Shown: in pieces, positions 43,815 to 52,300 of the stretch
Position numbering within the stretch: position 1 is the first letter of the stretch
Layout: each line of letters begins with the position of its first letter
Assembly: GCF_002211285.1 (NCBI RefSeq)
Contig: NZ_LOKX01000007.1
Coordinates: 1-64,000, forward strand
Reading direction: 5' to 3'
Source: Rhizobium sp. R635
GTDB lineage: Bacteria > Pseudomonadota > Alphaproteobacteria > Rhizobiales > Rhizobiaceae
Length of the DNA stretch: 64,000 nucleotides
The notes under the pieces: model-generated
What the model was told of the DNA's origin: nothing
What the model saw: only the letters and a program-made list of their open reading frames with translations
Databases searched by the model: none
Position numbers and translations under genes: made by a program

Positions 43815-44453
43815 ATGGCGGAACGGGGCGAAAACGGCCGGAAGAACGATCCACAGCAGACGAGGGAAGACATTCTGCTCGTCGCGACCGAGGAATTCTC
43901 GACCCATGGGCTCGCCGGCGCCCGCGTCGACTCGATCGCCGAGAAGACGCGCACCTCAAAGCGGATGATCTATTATTATTTCGGCAGCAAGGAGGGGCTC
44001 TACCTTGCCGTCCTCGAACAGTCCTACCGCAAGATCCGCTCGCTGGAATCCGATCTGCATCTCTCCAACCTCGAGCCGGAACAAGCGTTGCGGACGCTGA
44101 TTTCGACGACCTTCGATCACGATGAGGCCAATCCCGATTTCGTCCGCCTCGTCAGCATCGAGAACATCCATCATGCCGCGCATATGCTTCGCTCCGAAGC
44201 GATCCGCGATCTCAACGTCTCCGTCATCGAAACCATTGCCGGCATATTGGAGCGCGGCTTCGACCAGGGTGTCTTCCGGCGCAAGGCCGACCCGATCGAC
44301 ATCCATATGATGATCAGCGCCTTCTGCTTCTTCCGCGTTTCGAACCGCTATACGTTCGGCACGATCTTCCGGCGCAATCTCTCGGATGACGAAACCATCG
44401 AACGCCATCGCGGAATGATCGCCGATGCCGTCGTCAGCTATCTCAAAAGCTGA
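43815..44453 (+). CDS. TetR-family transcriptional regulator
   Basis: 212-aa repressor-type protein. Helix-turn-helix in TREDILLVATEEFSTHGLAGARVDSIAEKTRTSKRMIYYYFGSKEGLYLAVLEQSY (about 17-72); the C-terminal ligand domain starts with YRKIRSLESDLHLSNLEPEQALRTLI, as in aromatic-catabolism TetR proteins such as those next to TRAP and quinate genes. Divergent from the TRAP-aroE-quiC operon and likely its regulator, responding to a hydroaromatic or aromatic acid. Confidence 0.86.
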   Translation: MAERGENGRKNDPQQTREDILLVATEEFSTHGLAGARVDSIAEKTRTSKRMIYYYFGSKEGLYLAVLEQSYRKIRSLESDLHLSNLEPEQALRTLISTTFDHDEANPDFVRLVSIENIHHAAHMLRSEAIRDLNVSVIETIAGILERGFDQGVFRRKADPIDIHMMISAFCFFRVSNRYTFGTIFRRNLSDDETIERHRGMIADAVVSYLKS

Positions 44454-44466
44454 CGGCGTGGCCTTC

Positions 44467-45486
44467 TCAACCGCGCTGGGATAGCAGGGGTATCGCAATC
44501 TCGAATTCGGCGCCGCCGGTCGCCTGCCGAAGGTGGATCGTGCCGCCGTGGGAGCTCAGCATGGCGTGGACGATGCCGAGGCCCATGCCGGTGCCGCCCT
44601 CTTCGCGGCGGGTCGAGAAGAACGGCTGAAAGATGCGGTCGCGGTTCGCCTCCGAAATACCGCTGCCATCGTCACGGACGAGAATGAGCGCTGTCCGGGC
44701 CTCGGCTGACACTTTCAATTCAAGCAGCGTGGCGCCGTGCTGGAGGGCGTTGTGGGCAAGGTTGGCGAAAATGATGAGGGCGGCCTCCTCGGGAAGCGCA
44801 ATCGATGTCTCCGTATCGCCTGTCCCTGAGATATCAAGAGCCGGAAATCGCTGGCGTAGCAGGGCCATGATGCTTGCAACGCTGCTTGCGCCCTCGGTCA
44901 TTGGCGTTTCCGCTTGAGCAAGCTCCCTTAACCGCTGCAGCAACGCGTCGAGCCGGACGGCGTCAGCGACGATGTTGTCCAGAAAGTGCAGGCGTTGCGC
45001 CTTCGTCATCGGCCTCTCGGCATCATCGTCGCGCAGAAGCTCCGCCGCGCCCCGAATGGCCGTCAGCGGCGATTTCAATTCATGGGAGACATGGGCGGCA
45101 AAAGAGCGGACATATTCGGTGCGGTCGACCAGTTTTCCCGCAAGATCGAGGAAGCTCTGCGACAACACGGCGATCTCCCGCGTTCCATAGCTTTCAAGCG
45201 GGCGGATCGCTGCCTTGCCGCCGCGGGCAATCTCATCCGTCCGTGCGATCAGGGCGTCGATGGGGCCGGTGATGGTGCGCGTCAGCACATAGGCGACAGC
45301 GAGCGTCAGCACGAGAACGACGACGAGGGCGACGATCTCCACCGGCTCCATCCGGTTCGCGCTCGCCTCTGTGGCGCGAAACCAGATGACGATCAGAACA
45401 GGCAGCGTCATCACGGTGAGAAGCACCGCGTAGACGATCAGCGCCAGCGGCGGCCGCCATTTCGCCCTGACTTTCGGCACAGGCAT
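44467..45486 (-). CDS. Sensor histidine kinase (CreC-like)
   Basis: 339-aa membrane kinase lacking a large periplasmic domain: two membrane segments (PLALIVYAVLLTVMTLPVLIVIWF and VEIVALVVVLVLTLAVAYVLT) and a HAMP-like linker (RTITGPIDALIARTDEIARGG). H-box AAHVSHELKSPLTAIRGAAELL, N-box FANLAHNALQHGA, G1 VRDDGSGISE, and F/G2 FQPFFSTRREEGGTGMGLGIVHAM. The start ATG shares a base with the response-regulator stop. The small sensor region suggests detection of a membrane or cytoplasmic signal. Confidence 0.88.
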   Translation of the reverse strand: MPVPKVRAKWRPPLALIVYAVLLTVMTLPVLIVIWFRATEASANRMEPVEIVALVVVLVLTLAVAYVLTRTITGPIDALIARTDEIARGGKAAIRPLESYGTREIAVLSQSFLDLAGKLVDRTEYVRSFAAHVSHELKSPLTAIRGAAELLRDDDAERPMTKAQRLHFLDNIVADAVRLDALLQRLRELAQAETPMTEGASSVASIMALLRQRFPALDISGTGDTETSIALPEEAALIIFANLAHNALQHGATLLELKVSAEARTALILVRDDGSGISEANRDRIFQPFFSTRREEGGTGMGLGIVHAMLSSHGGTIHLRQATGGAEFEIAIPLLSQRG

Positions 45487-46190
45487 CAGGCCTTCCTCCC
45501 GCTTTCGCCGCCGAGCTTGAAGCCGATGCCGTGAACGGTTGCGATGACCCCGGAGCCGCCGGCGGCAGCCAATTTGGCCCTGATGTTGCGAATATGGCTG
45601 TCGATCGTCCGGTCAGCGACGTAAGTGCCCGCGCCGTAAGCCGCTTCCATCAATTGTCCGCGGCTGAAGACCATGCCGGGGCGTAACAACAAGGCGTCCA
45701 GGATCGCGAATTCAAGCGCCGTCATCGCAACGGCGCTCTCGCCGAACGTGACCGTCCTGCCGGCGCGATCCAAGCTGAGTTCACCTGCAACGAAAGTGGC
45801 GTGGCGTCTGTCGGGCCCCGCTTCATTGCCGCTGCGCTTCAGGATCGCCTTCACCCGCGCCACGAGTTCACGCGGGCTGAAAGGCTTCGTCACATAGTCG
45901 TCCCCGCCGATTTCCAGGCCCAATATCCTGTCGATTTCATCGTCGCGCGCCGAAAGAAACAGGATCGGCAGCCCCGATATCTTGCGGATCTGGCGGCAGA
46001 CTTCCAGACCATCCATACCCGGCATGCCGATATCGAGAATGATCAGATCGATGTTGCCGCGTCGGAAGGCCGCCATCGCCTCCGTGCCGTTCCGGGCCGC
46101 CATTGATGCCAAGTCGGCGCGTTCAAGGGCAAAGCAGATCACGTCGCGGATATGAGGTTCGTCATCGACGACGAGAATGCGGGGCGCCAT
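45486..46190 (-). CDS. Response regulator, OmpR family
   Basis: 234-aa regulator. Receiver domain MAPRILVVDDEPHIRDVI with acidic pair, phosphorylatable Asp in LIILDIGMPGMDG, and Lys in YVTKPFSPRELVARV. C-terminal winged helix with ELSLDRAGRTVTFGESAVAMTALEFAILDALLLRPGMVFSRGQLMEAAYG and RTIDSHIRNIRAKL. Coupled to the histidine-kinase gene. An upstream in-frame extension was rejected because ILVVDDE should lie at the N-terminus. Confidence 0.9.
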   Translation of the reverse strand: MAPRILVVDDEPHIRDVICFALERADLASMAARNGTEAMAAFRRGNIDLIILDIGMPGMDGLEVCRQIRKISGLPILFLSARDDEIDRILGLEIGGDDYVTKPFSPRELVARVKAILKRSGNEAGPDRRHATFVAGELSLDRAGRTVTFGESAVAMTALEFAILDALLLRPGMVFSRGQLMEAAYGAGTYVADRTIDSHIRNIRAKLAAAGGSGVIATVHGIGFKLGGESGRKA

Positions 46191-46236
46191 CACCGGTCCT
46201 GTACTGGTTGTCGTGCCTGTTGTTATCGTTCTCGCC

Positions 46237-47733
46237 CTATCTTGCAATGGCTGCAGGGGCCAGAAGGTAGCTCTCCAGCCGCGCCGCCCGAAAGGTCCAG
46301 TTCCGCCAGTCACTCCGGCGCATCCCAAAATTCCTGGCGAGGTAGTACCGAACTGTCACCGCTTCGTTCCTCTGGTCGATCAGGTGCTCCGGCAGCATGC
46401 TGAGATAGAGATCGAGCGCCGGAATGACGGAGGGGCCGAGCGAAGAGAGATAGACAAGGTCGAGCGGCGGGCCTTCCCGGCTGATTTCCTGGCTATGGAT
46501 AATATTGAAGCGGGCGATCAATGCCGGAAAATCGATGAAGGCGCTGATGTAGAGAACCGTGACGAGGGAGGCAAGGTTGGCCGCGATCAGCCACTGGTTG
46601 GATCGGTTGAGCAGAATGCGCAGCAGGATCAGGACGAGGCCGATGGCGACGAGACCCATCCAGAGACCGGCGGCAACGCGCAGTTCGGTCAGCGAATAGG
46701 CTTCGACGTAAAGCCCGAGCCGCAGCATCGACGACAGGCAGAGAAGGACGTTCTGGCCGATCCAGGCGTGGACGAGGCCGCGGATGAGTGGGCTATGATC
46801 GCCGGGGCCGCCGCGCCGCATGGCTACGAGGACGAAACCGGCGGCAAGAAGCGCGGTCGCAATCAGGGGATAGGCGCCGCGATGAGCATATTCGGCATGG
46901 CTCATGTGATCGGGCAAATCCGCGCCACCCCAGAGATAGACGAGATCAAGCAGCGTCTGCACGGCAAAGACCGCGTTGAACAGGACGAGCGACCGCAGCA
47001 GCGAGGCGTGGCCGAGCGGCGCATTCCTGGCAGGCACGATCATGAAGGCCCTGCTGGCCTGCGACCGCGCCGCGCGACGCTTCAGGCGCGGACGCAGCAT
47101 CGCCCAGACCACGATGGCGATGATCATCCAGAAGCCGATCCGCCAAAAATCGAGGAACTGCAGCAGAACGCCGAAATCGATGCTCCGCAGCGCGATCTCG
47201 ATAAGCGGGTTCGCAGCCGCGAAGAGAGACACGAAGACCGCGGCGAGAACCAGCGGCATGATCCAGAGGCTTATGCTTTGCCGGACGCCGGTTAGAGATA
47301 GGCGTTTACCCGGTGCCGCAAGATATTTCCTGACATCCCCGGCAAGCCGGAACGGAAGGACGAGGGCGAAACGGCAATACACCAGGGGCAGGGCGGTTAG
47401 CCGGCGAGGCATGAGCCTGGCGCTGCCGAGAGCGACCGACATTAATCCGCCGACGCAAAAGGCAAGGCCCGAGAGTGACGGCGCCTCCAGCAGGGGCGCC
47501 GAAGCCAGGACCAGAAAGCCCACCAGCAGAGCGGCCTTCGCAGGCGATGGCGGCTTCCGGGCCGAGAGCAGAATGCCGACTGAGACGGCAACGGCAAAGA
47601 GGAAAAGGTTTATCCCGGGCGCGTAGCCAAAGATCAGAAAATCGGCAAGCGCCACCAGCGCAAGCAGTGCGGCGACCCCGCCGCTGCCACGCCTGATGGG
47701 CATCGGTGGTGTCAAGATGTCGGCTGTGTCCAT
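46237..47733 (-). CDS. DUF4173-type polytopic membrane protein
   Basis: 498-aa protein with about 12 hydrophobic segments, matching the DUF4173 family: ALADFLIFGYAPGINLFLFAVAVSVGILLSARKP near the start, FWRIGFWMIIAIVVWAML, HMSHAEYAHRGAYPLIATALLAAGFVLVAM (the HRGAYPLI block), and LPEHLIDQRNEAVTVRYYLARNFGMRRSDWRNWTF at the C-terminus. Role unknown. It lies 46 bases upstream of the two-component genes in the same direction, so it may be the sensed or regulated membrane component. Start at 47733 (MDTADILTPPMPIRRG). Confidence 0.75.
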   Translation of the reverse strand: MDTADILTPPMPIRRGSGGVAALLALVALADFLIFGYAPGINLFLFAVAVSVGILLSARKPPSPAKAALLVGFLVLASAPLLEAPSLSGLAFCVGGLMSVALGSARLMPRRLTALPLVYCRFALVLPFRLAGDVRKYLAAPGKRLSLTGVRQSISLWIMPLVLAAVFVSLFAAANPLIEIALRSIDFGVLLQFLDFWRIGFWMIIAIVVWAMLRPRLKRRAARSQASRAFMIVPARNAPLGHASLLRSLVLFNAVFAVQTLLDLVYLWGGADLPDHMSHAEYAHRGAYPLIATALLAAGFVLVAMRRGGPGDHSPLIRGLVHAWIGQNVLLCLSSMLRLGLYVEAYSLTELRVAAGLWMGLVAIGLVLILLRILLNRSNQWLIAANLASLVTVLYISAFIDFPALIARFNIIHSQEISREGPPLDLVYLSSLGPSVIPALDLYLSMLPEHLIDQRNEAVTVRYYLARNFGMRRSDWRNWTFRAARLESYLLAPAAIAR

Positions 47734-47891
47734 TGGTGCTCCTCTCGCAGATGCCGATGTTCGATCACGATGAGCGTATGTCCCAACCTCCCCTCGGCAG
47801 GGGTCCCCTCGGTCAGCCACCATCCGTCCTTGCGGAGGCAATCCGGCAAGGCGGGCGATGTCAGGCGGGGCGGGATGTCGTTTTTGCTCAT
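47712..47891 (-). CDS. Small hypothetical protein, 59 aa
   Basis: Reads MSKNDIPPRLTSPALPDCLR, then a GWWLTEGTPAEGRLGHTLIVIEH stretch. Overlaps the start of the DUF4173 gene by 22 bases, which suggests coupling. No clear ribosome site and no known domain. Composition is protein-like (GC-rich third positions). Confidence 0.4.
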   Translation of the reverse strand: MSKNDIPPRLTSPALPDCLRKDGWWLTEGTPAEGRLGHTLIVIEHRHLREEHQWTQPTS

Positions 47892-48149
47892 GGCGAGAAG
47901 ATGCCGCGCCGGATTGCAGATTTTGTGCAGAGAGTGAGGAGCAATTCAGGAAATGGCCCGATCCGGGAAACCATGGAAGGCCCCCAGCCCGCGGCGGGTG
48001 TGACGGCGGATTGGAATTCACCGCAGCCCTCGGAAGCACGACAGCGACGGTCACCCTATCTGGTGATTCTTCTGCCGGTTCCGGGGGATGAGAAGGTCGA
48101 GATCAACGAAGGAAGCGTGACATTTCGCCAGTCGACGAGCGAGGATGTC

Positions 48150-48338
48150 TCATCGGAATCGTGGCGCGCGCCTGGCATTGTGGAGCAACTCGCAGGCCGT
48201 CGCGAACGGCCCGAAGAGTTTGAGCAACAGCGCTTGTTCCTCGGCATCTATCCGATGACGAGCGCAGAATTCGGTTACGGACCAGACTTTCGTCAGATCG
48301 TCCGTTTCGATTTGCTTGGGTTCGATGTGTTCGGTCAA
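48150..48338 (-). CDS. Small hypothetical protein, 62 aa, TTG start
   Basis: Soluble acidic/helical protein MTEHIEPKQIETDDLTKVWS..., with RHRIDAEEQALLLKLFGPFA; resembles short DUF3606-like or rhizobial hypothetical proteins only in size. GGAGG lies eight bases before the TTG, giving the start support. An ATG is not available nearby. Function unknown. Confidence 0.45.
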   Translation of the reverse strand: MTEHIEPKQIETDDLTKVWSVTEFCARHRIDAEEQALLLKLFGPFATACELLHNARRAPRFR

Positions 48339-48442
48339 GGGCGTGTCCTCCGAACATCGAGACTACGCCCGCCCGCCTTTTATAAGAACTAGCTAAAAAG
48401 AGTTATATCCGCCGGGTCTCGCGCCAAGCGCGGCGGATATAC

Positions 48443-48472
48443 GAAAACGCCCGCCGATTGCGCGGCGGGCGT
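48443..48472 (-). terminator. Intrinsic terminator of the adhesin gene
   Basis: ACGCCCGCCG and CGGCGGGCGT form a perfect 10-bp stem over a 6-base loop, followed on the minus strand by TTTCG. It lies 28 bases after the adhesin stop. Confidence 0.75.
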
Positions 48473-48499
48473 CTTGTCTCACTGATCTATTGCTGCGGA

Positions 48500-49219
48500 T
48501 CAAACGCCGACGCCATCGGGATGAGCGTCCGTGCCGAGGATGTTGAGCGTCACCTTGGCAGTGTCCGTGTGGCCTTCGCCATCGGAGATCTTGTAGTAAC
48601 GGAGAACTTCCGTGTAGGTCACGCCTGCGTCCAGATCGGCCGTCAGATCGTAGGTGAAGGTGCCGTCCGACTTGACGTGGAACGTGCCGTAGGTGCCGAG
48701 AACGTCGGTAACCGCGTCATTGTGGGCGTCTACCTGCGTGCTCAGGAACTGACGCAGGAACATCTTGCCGTTGTCGCCGGCAATATCGTTGTCGAGAACG
48801 TTGCCGCCGATGGGGCTGCCTTCGGTGAAGCTGTAGACATCGTCGACAGCGATCGGCTTGACCTGGGTGACGCCCTGGATGTTCAGGGTGAACAGGCCGA
48901 CATCGGTATGGCCGCTGCCGTCGGAAATCTTGTAGGAAACCCTTTCCTGGTAAGATTCACCGTTGGCGAAGCCGATCTTGGCAGCGTCGCTCAGGACGTA
49001 GGTATAGCTGCCGTCCGGCTTGACGAAGAAGGTGCCGTAGTCGCCCTGGATCTCGGTAACCTGGCTGTTGCCGCCCTTGGCGCCAACGGCAGCGCCGTCG
49101 AAGGCGCGCAGGAACAGGTGGCCGTTGTCGGAAGAATCGTTGGAAAGGAGATTTCCGGAAATTACGTCAGTTTCTTGAAATGTTGCGCTATCATCAGTTG
49201 CGTGTATCGGCGAAGCCAT
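48500..49219 (-). CDS. rapA: RapA-type cadherin-like calcium-binding adhesin
   Basis: 239-aa protein of two similar ~110-aa domains (about 5-115 and 118-228). Each has the pattern AxDDxxxFxExxxIxGNxLxND, a KPDGSYTYVL or KSDGTFTYDL strand, YKISDG.GHTD and a C-terminal TLNI. These are VCBS/cadherin-like (CHDL) domains. The two-domain size and lack of an N-terminal signal peptide match RapA proteins of R. leguminosarum, exported by the PrsDE type I system and binding the acidic exopolysaccharide with calcium. AAGGAGAG precedes the ATG. I recognise the architecture, not a specific paralogue. Confidence 0.75.
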   Translation of the reverse strand: MASPIHATDDSATFQETDVISGNLLSNDSSDNGHLFLRAFDGAAVGAKGGNSQVTEIQGDYGTFFVKPDGSYTYVLSDAAKIGFANGESYQERVSYKISDGSGHTDVGLFTLNIQGVTQVKPIAVDDVYSFTEGSPIGGNVLDNDIAGDNGKMFLRQFLSTQVDAHNDAVTDVLGTYGTFHVKSDGTFTYDLTADLDAGVTYTEVLRYYKISDGEGHTDTAKVTLNILGTDAHPDGVGV

Positions 49220-49275
49220 CGCTCTCTCCTTAGAATAATTATCGGCGGGTCATTTTGACCTTAGCGAGCGGCTCC

Positions 49276-49304
49276 TTTAACAACTTATTAATACTACAAG
49301 TCAA
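49276..49304 (-). promoter_or_regulatory. Predicted promoter of the RapA-type gene
   Basis: TTGACT (49304-49299) and GTTAAA (49281-49276) with a 17-base spacer, 57 bases before the start codon. The surrounding segment is AT-rich compared with the window. Confidence 0.4.
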
Positions 49305-49780
49305 TGGGGTATTTAACGCAAGGTTAACATTCGCCTCAAACGTGTGCTGTCGCCTTTTTAACGACCAATACGTTCCTGAGTTCAGTCAAATTTGAAGAAA
49401 TTTCGAGTAGTTTATACGCGGTAAACTTGAAGGAACCTCTGCGCGACTATGTTGCAGCATCGCATTCATGGTGCCGCTTCCAGGCCGTCTGCACACCATT
49501 GCAATCGCCGGCACCGGCACCTACCTTAGAACCGACCCGATCAGACCGGTCAAACCGAGTGCCGGCCCCTCAGTGAACGTCCAAAGCGATGCGCGCCGTC
49601 CCAGGTGCGTATGGATGTTCCCAGCAATTAATGATGATCCCGGCTGCTTGAGGCAAAGGATCTCTTTTTGAACCATCTACATACCGCGGCCGCAATTGCG
49701 GTCGTCAATCCGCGTGAGGGCGATGAGGGCAGCTCGGCCAACGGCAGTCGGGACACCCATCCAAACAAGGAGAACTCGAA
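49305..49780. other. Intergenic region between the adhesin gene and rpsU
   Basis: No convincing gene. The part near 49320-49450 is AT-rich. CCGCAATTGCGG (49690-49701) is a perfect 12-base palindrome in the rpsU leader. Short frames here lack ribosome sites and codon bias. Confidence 0.4.
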
Positions 49781-50014
49781 ATGCAGGTACTCGTCAGAGA
49801 CAACAACGTCGACCAAGCGCTGAGAGCCTTGAAGAAGAAAATGCAGCGCGAAGGTCTCTTCCGCGAAATGAAGGAACGGCGCGCCTATGAGAAACCGTCC
49901 GAACGCCGCGTCAGGGAAAAAGCGCAGGCAATCAGCCGGCAGCGCAAGGCGGCACGCAAGAAGATGCAGCGCGAAGGCCTGCTTGCCGGGCGCAAGCGGA
50001 CGGCCGCTCGCTAG
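49781..50014 (+). CDS. rpsU: Ribosomal protein S21 paralogue
   Basis: 77-aa basic protein: [20 protein letters not shown], then [26 protein letters not shown], and a [13 protein letters not shown] tail; this is the full length expected for bS21 in alphaproteobacteria. The KMQREG motif occurs twice (about residues 20 and 62), as in that family. It binds the 30S platform near the anti-Shine-Dalgarno region. AAGGAG precedes the ATG. A plasmid-borne copy is probably an additional paralogue to a chromosomal one. Followed immediately by a palindromic repeat/terminator. Confidence 0.88.
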   Translation: MQVLVRDNNVDQALRALKKKMQREGLFREMKERRAYEKPSERRVREKAQAISRQRKAARKKMQREGLLAGRKRTAAR

Positions 50015-50139
50015 AGCAATTCCAGAAAAAAGTGTGCAGCGGTTTTCTCAGGCAAAGCGCAAAGCGCTTTTGCCGGGAATTGCGTGAAAACAAAGAGATA
50101 GAGCAATTCCGCGATTCGAAGAAAAACGGAATTGCTCTA
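50015..50139. repeat. Palindromic rhizobial-type intergenic repeat
   Basis: Two related GAGCAATTCC elements (50016 onward and 50101 onward). The second is a perfect hairpin: TAGAGCAATTCCG (50099-50111) pairs with CGGAATTGCTCTA (50127-50139). The first is followed by GCGGTTTTCTC, then GGGAATTGCGTGAAAAC. This is the style of dispersed palindromic repeats common between rhizobial genes; it can also end rpsU transcription. Confidence 0.65.
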
Positions 50140-50187
50140 GCTAGCGGTCTTTCTCCAGGCTTCGACGATTACCGGAAAGGATAGATA

Positions 50188-50382
50188 ATGGACGAATTGA
50201 ACAGCCTCACCGTCTCGGAAGAGCGCCTCGAGGATTGCCGCGACGTCGTGGAACCGGATCTGCAGGACCTGATCCAGCAGGCCCTGAAATCAGGGTTTTC
50301 CCGGGAAGAGATCCTCATCGCCGTCAGCGAACTGGTGGCCGAGGATTTCGCGATGGCCGTGGAAATCCCGAGCGTTCATTGA
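50188..50382 (+). CDS. Small hypothetical protein, 64 aa
   Basis: Acidic helical protein, MDELNSLTVSEERLEDCRDV through DLIQQALKSGFSREEILIAVSELVAEDFAMAVEIP. The second half resembles short 'SREEIL' helical domains of rhizobial small proteins. GGAAAGGATAG precedes the ATG. Overlaps the convergent LysR gene by seven bases. No function known. Confidence 0.5.
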   Translation: MDELNSLTVSEERLEDCRDVVEPDLQDLIQQALKSGFSREEILIAVSELVAEDFAMAVEIPSVH

Positions 50383-51302
50383 GGCTCGGTCGCCGGCTGG
50401 TGGTTCGACGCCTTGACGAAGTCGATGAACGCCCGAAGCGGGGCGGGCACCAGGCGCCGTCCGGGATAGTAGAGGAACGGGCCGGAAAAGCGCTGCCACC
50501 ATGGTTCGAGGATCGGCTCGAGAGCCCCGCGGTCGATATGCGGAAGCAGCCAGTCCTCGAAGACGCAGATGATCCCGATGCCCGATATTGCCGCGTCGAC
50601 GGAAAGATCGGTCGCCCCGCCGACCCTGACGATCAATGGCCCCGAGGGTTCGACCCGCATGACCTCGCCGTCGCGCTCATACTCCCACGGCGTCGTTAGC
50701 GCGCCGCTGGCAAAGCGGCCCAGCAGACAGGCATGGCCGAGCAACTCGCTCGGGTGCTGCGGCCGGCCGTGGCGGTCGAGATAATCAGGCGACGCGGCGG
50801 TGGCGAAACGCTGGACGCGCGGCCCGATCGGCACTGCGATCATATCCTGCTCTAGCCGCTCGTCATAACGGATGCCGGCATCGCACCCGGCCGCAAGCAC
50901 GTCGACGAAACTCTCCTCGGTCACGACCTCCAGCCGGATATCCGGGTAGGTCGCGAGGAATTGTGGAATGATGGAAGGCAGCACCAGCCGCGCCGCGCTG
51001 ACCGGCACGTTCAGACGCAGCGAACCGGCCGGCTTGTCGCGAAAACCATTGACGACGTCGAGGGCCGCCTCCACCTCCGTCAAGGCGGGGCCGAGCCGTT
51101 CCAGCAAACCCTTGCCCGCTTCGGTCGGAACGACGCTGCGCGTCGTGCGGTTGAGCAGCCTGACGCCGAGCTGAGCTTCCAGGCGGCGCACCGCTTCGCT
51201 GAGAAAGGAGGCGCTGCCGCCGCTGACGCGGGCACCTTCGCGAAAACCGCCGGCCTGCGCCACTGCAACGAAGGCATTCAGATCTCCAAGATCAACTTTC
51301 AT
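50376..51302 (-). CDS. LysR-family transcriptional regulator
   Basis: 308-aa regulator with N-terminal winged helix (DLNAFVAVAQAGGFREGARVSGGSASFLSEAVRRLEAQLGVRLLNRTTRSVVPTEAGKGLLERL) and a C-terminal effector domain (GSLRLNVPVSAARLVLPSIIPQFLATYPDIRLEVV, CDAGIRYDERLEQDMIAVPIGP). CrgA/DsdC-like subgroup by the NVPVSAA block. Divergent from an aldo-keto reductase across 95 bases, so that gene is its probable target. Confidence 0.87.
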   Translation of the reverse strand: MKVDLGDLNAFVAVAQAGGFREGARVSGGSASFLSEAVRRLEAQLGVRLLNRTTRSVVPTEAGKGLLERLGPALTEVEAALDVVNGFRDKPAGSLRLNVPVSAARLVLPSIIPQFLATYPDIRLEVVTEESFVDVLAAGCDAGIRYDERLEQDMIAVPIGPRVQRFATAASPDYLDRHGRPQHPSELLGHACLLGRFASGALTTPWEYERDGEVMRVEPSGPLIVRVGGATDLSVDAAISGIGIICVFEDWLLPHIDRGALEPILEPWWQRFSGPFLYYPGRRLVPAPLRAFIDFVKASNHQPATEPQ

Positions 51303-51397
51303 TGTTCGTATTCCCGCACAGCCTGTACGGATTATGCCTGATTTTCATACGACTGAACAACGCTTAACTTCATCTCATCTCAAGAAGGAGTTAGATC

Positions 51398-52273
51398 ATG
51401 TCCATTATCGATCAGTCCGGAACGTTCCCCATCGGCAACAGCCGCGTCAGGCGCCTCGGTTACGGCGCCATGCAGCTCGCAGGCCCTGGCGTATTCGGTC
51501 CGCCCCGCGATCATGATGCGGCCCTGGCTGTGCTGCGCGAAGCCGTGGCATCAGGGGTCAACCACATCGATACCAGCGACTTCTACGGCCCGCACGTCAC
51601 CAATCAGCTCATCCGTGAAGCGCTTCACCCCTATCGCGACGATCTCGTCATCGTCACCAAGATCGGCGCACGGCGCGGCGCGGATGGATCATGGATTCCA
51701 GCCTTTTCATCACAGGAGCTGACGCAGACCGTGTATGACAACCTCCGCAATCTCGGCCTCGATGTGCTTGACGTCGTCAACCTCAGGATCGCCTTCGACC
51801 TGCATAAGCCTGCGGAAGGGTCGATCGAAGGGCCGTTGACGGTGCTTGCCGATCTCCAGCGGCAGGGTCTCGTCCGTCACGTGGGCTTGAGCAACGCTAC
51901 CGCGAAGCAGATCGCCCAAGGCCGCGGGATTACCGAGATCGTCTGCGTGCAGAACCAATATAATCTTGCGCACCGGGCCGACGATGCCCTGATCGATGAA
52001 CTCGCGCAGGAGGGCACCGCTTACGTGCCGTTCTTTCCACTCGGCGGATTCACCCCGCTGCAATCGTCCACGCTGTCGGATGTTGCCGCACGCCTCGGCG
52101 CCACGCCCATGCAGGTGGCGCTCGCCTGGCTGCTGCGTCGCGCGCCGAATATCCTGCTGATCCCCGGCACCTCGTCCGTCGGCCATCTCAGGGAGAACCT
52201 CGCCGCAGCCGGACTCACGCTGCCGCATGAGGCTGTCGAGGAGCTGAATCATATGGCTGACATCGCTGCCTGA
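51398..52273 (+). CDS. Aldo/keto reductase family oxidoreductase
   Basis: 291-aa NADPH-dependent TIM-barrel reductase. NNSRVRRLGYGAMQL-like start, HIDTSDFYGP with catalytic Asp and Tyr, VTKIGARRGADGSW with catalytic Lys; the usual His position is taken by NLRIA, as in YdbC-type members. Cofactor segment VGLSNATAKQI, NQYNLAHR, and IPGTSSVGHLRENLAAAG near the end. AAGGAG before the ATG. The substrate is a carbonyl compound of unknown nature; regulated probably by the divergent LysR protein. Confidence 0.85.
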   Translation: MSIIDQSGTFPIGNSRVRRLGYGAMQLAGPGVFGPPRDHDAALAVLREAVASGVNHIDTSDFYGPHVTNQLIREALHPYRDDLVIVTKIGARRGADGSWIPAFSSQELTQTVYDNLRNLGLDVLDVVNLRIAFDLHKPAEGSIEGPLTVLADLQRQGLVRHVGLSNATAKQIAQGRGITEIVCVQNQYNLAHRADDALIDELAQEGTAYVPFFPLGGFTPLQSSTLSDVAARLGATPMQVALAWLLRRAPNILLIPGTSSVGHLRENLAAAGLTLPHEAVEELNHMADIAA

Positions 52274-52300
52274 GAGCAGGGGAAGCCGCGCGCGACCGAC

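Noticed and set aside
49468..49671. 67-codon plus-strand frame before rpsU
   Set aside because: Pro/Arg-rich without ribosome site; probably leader or spacer.
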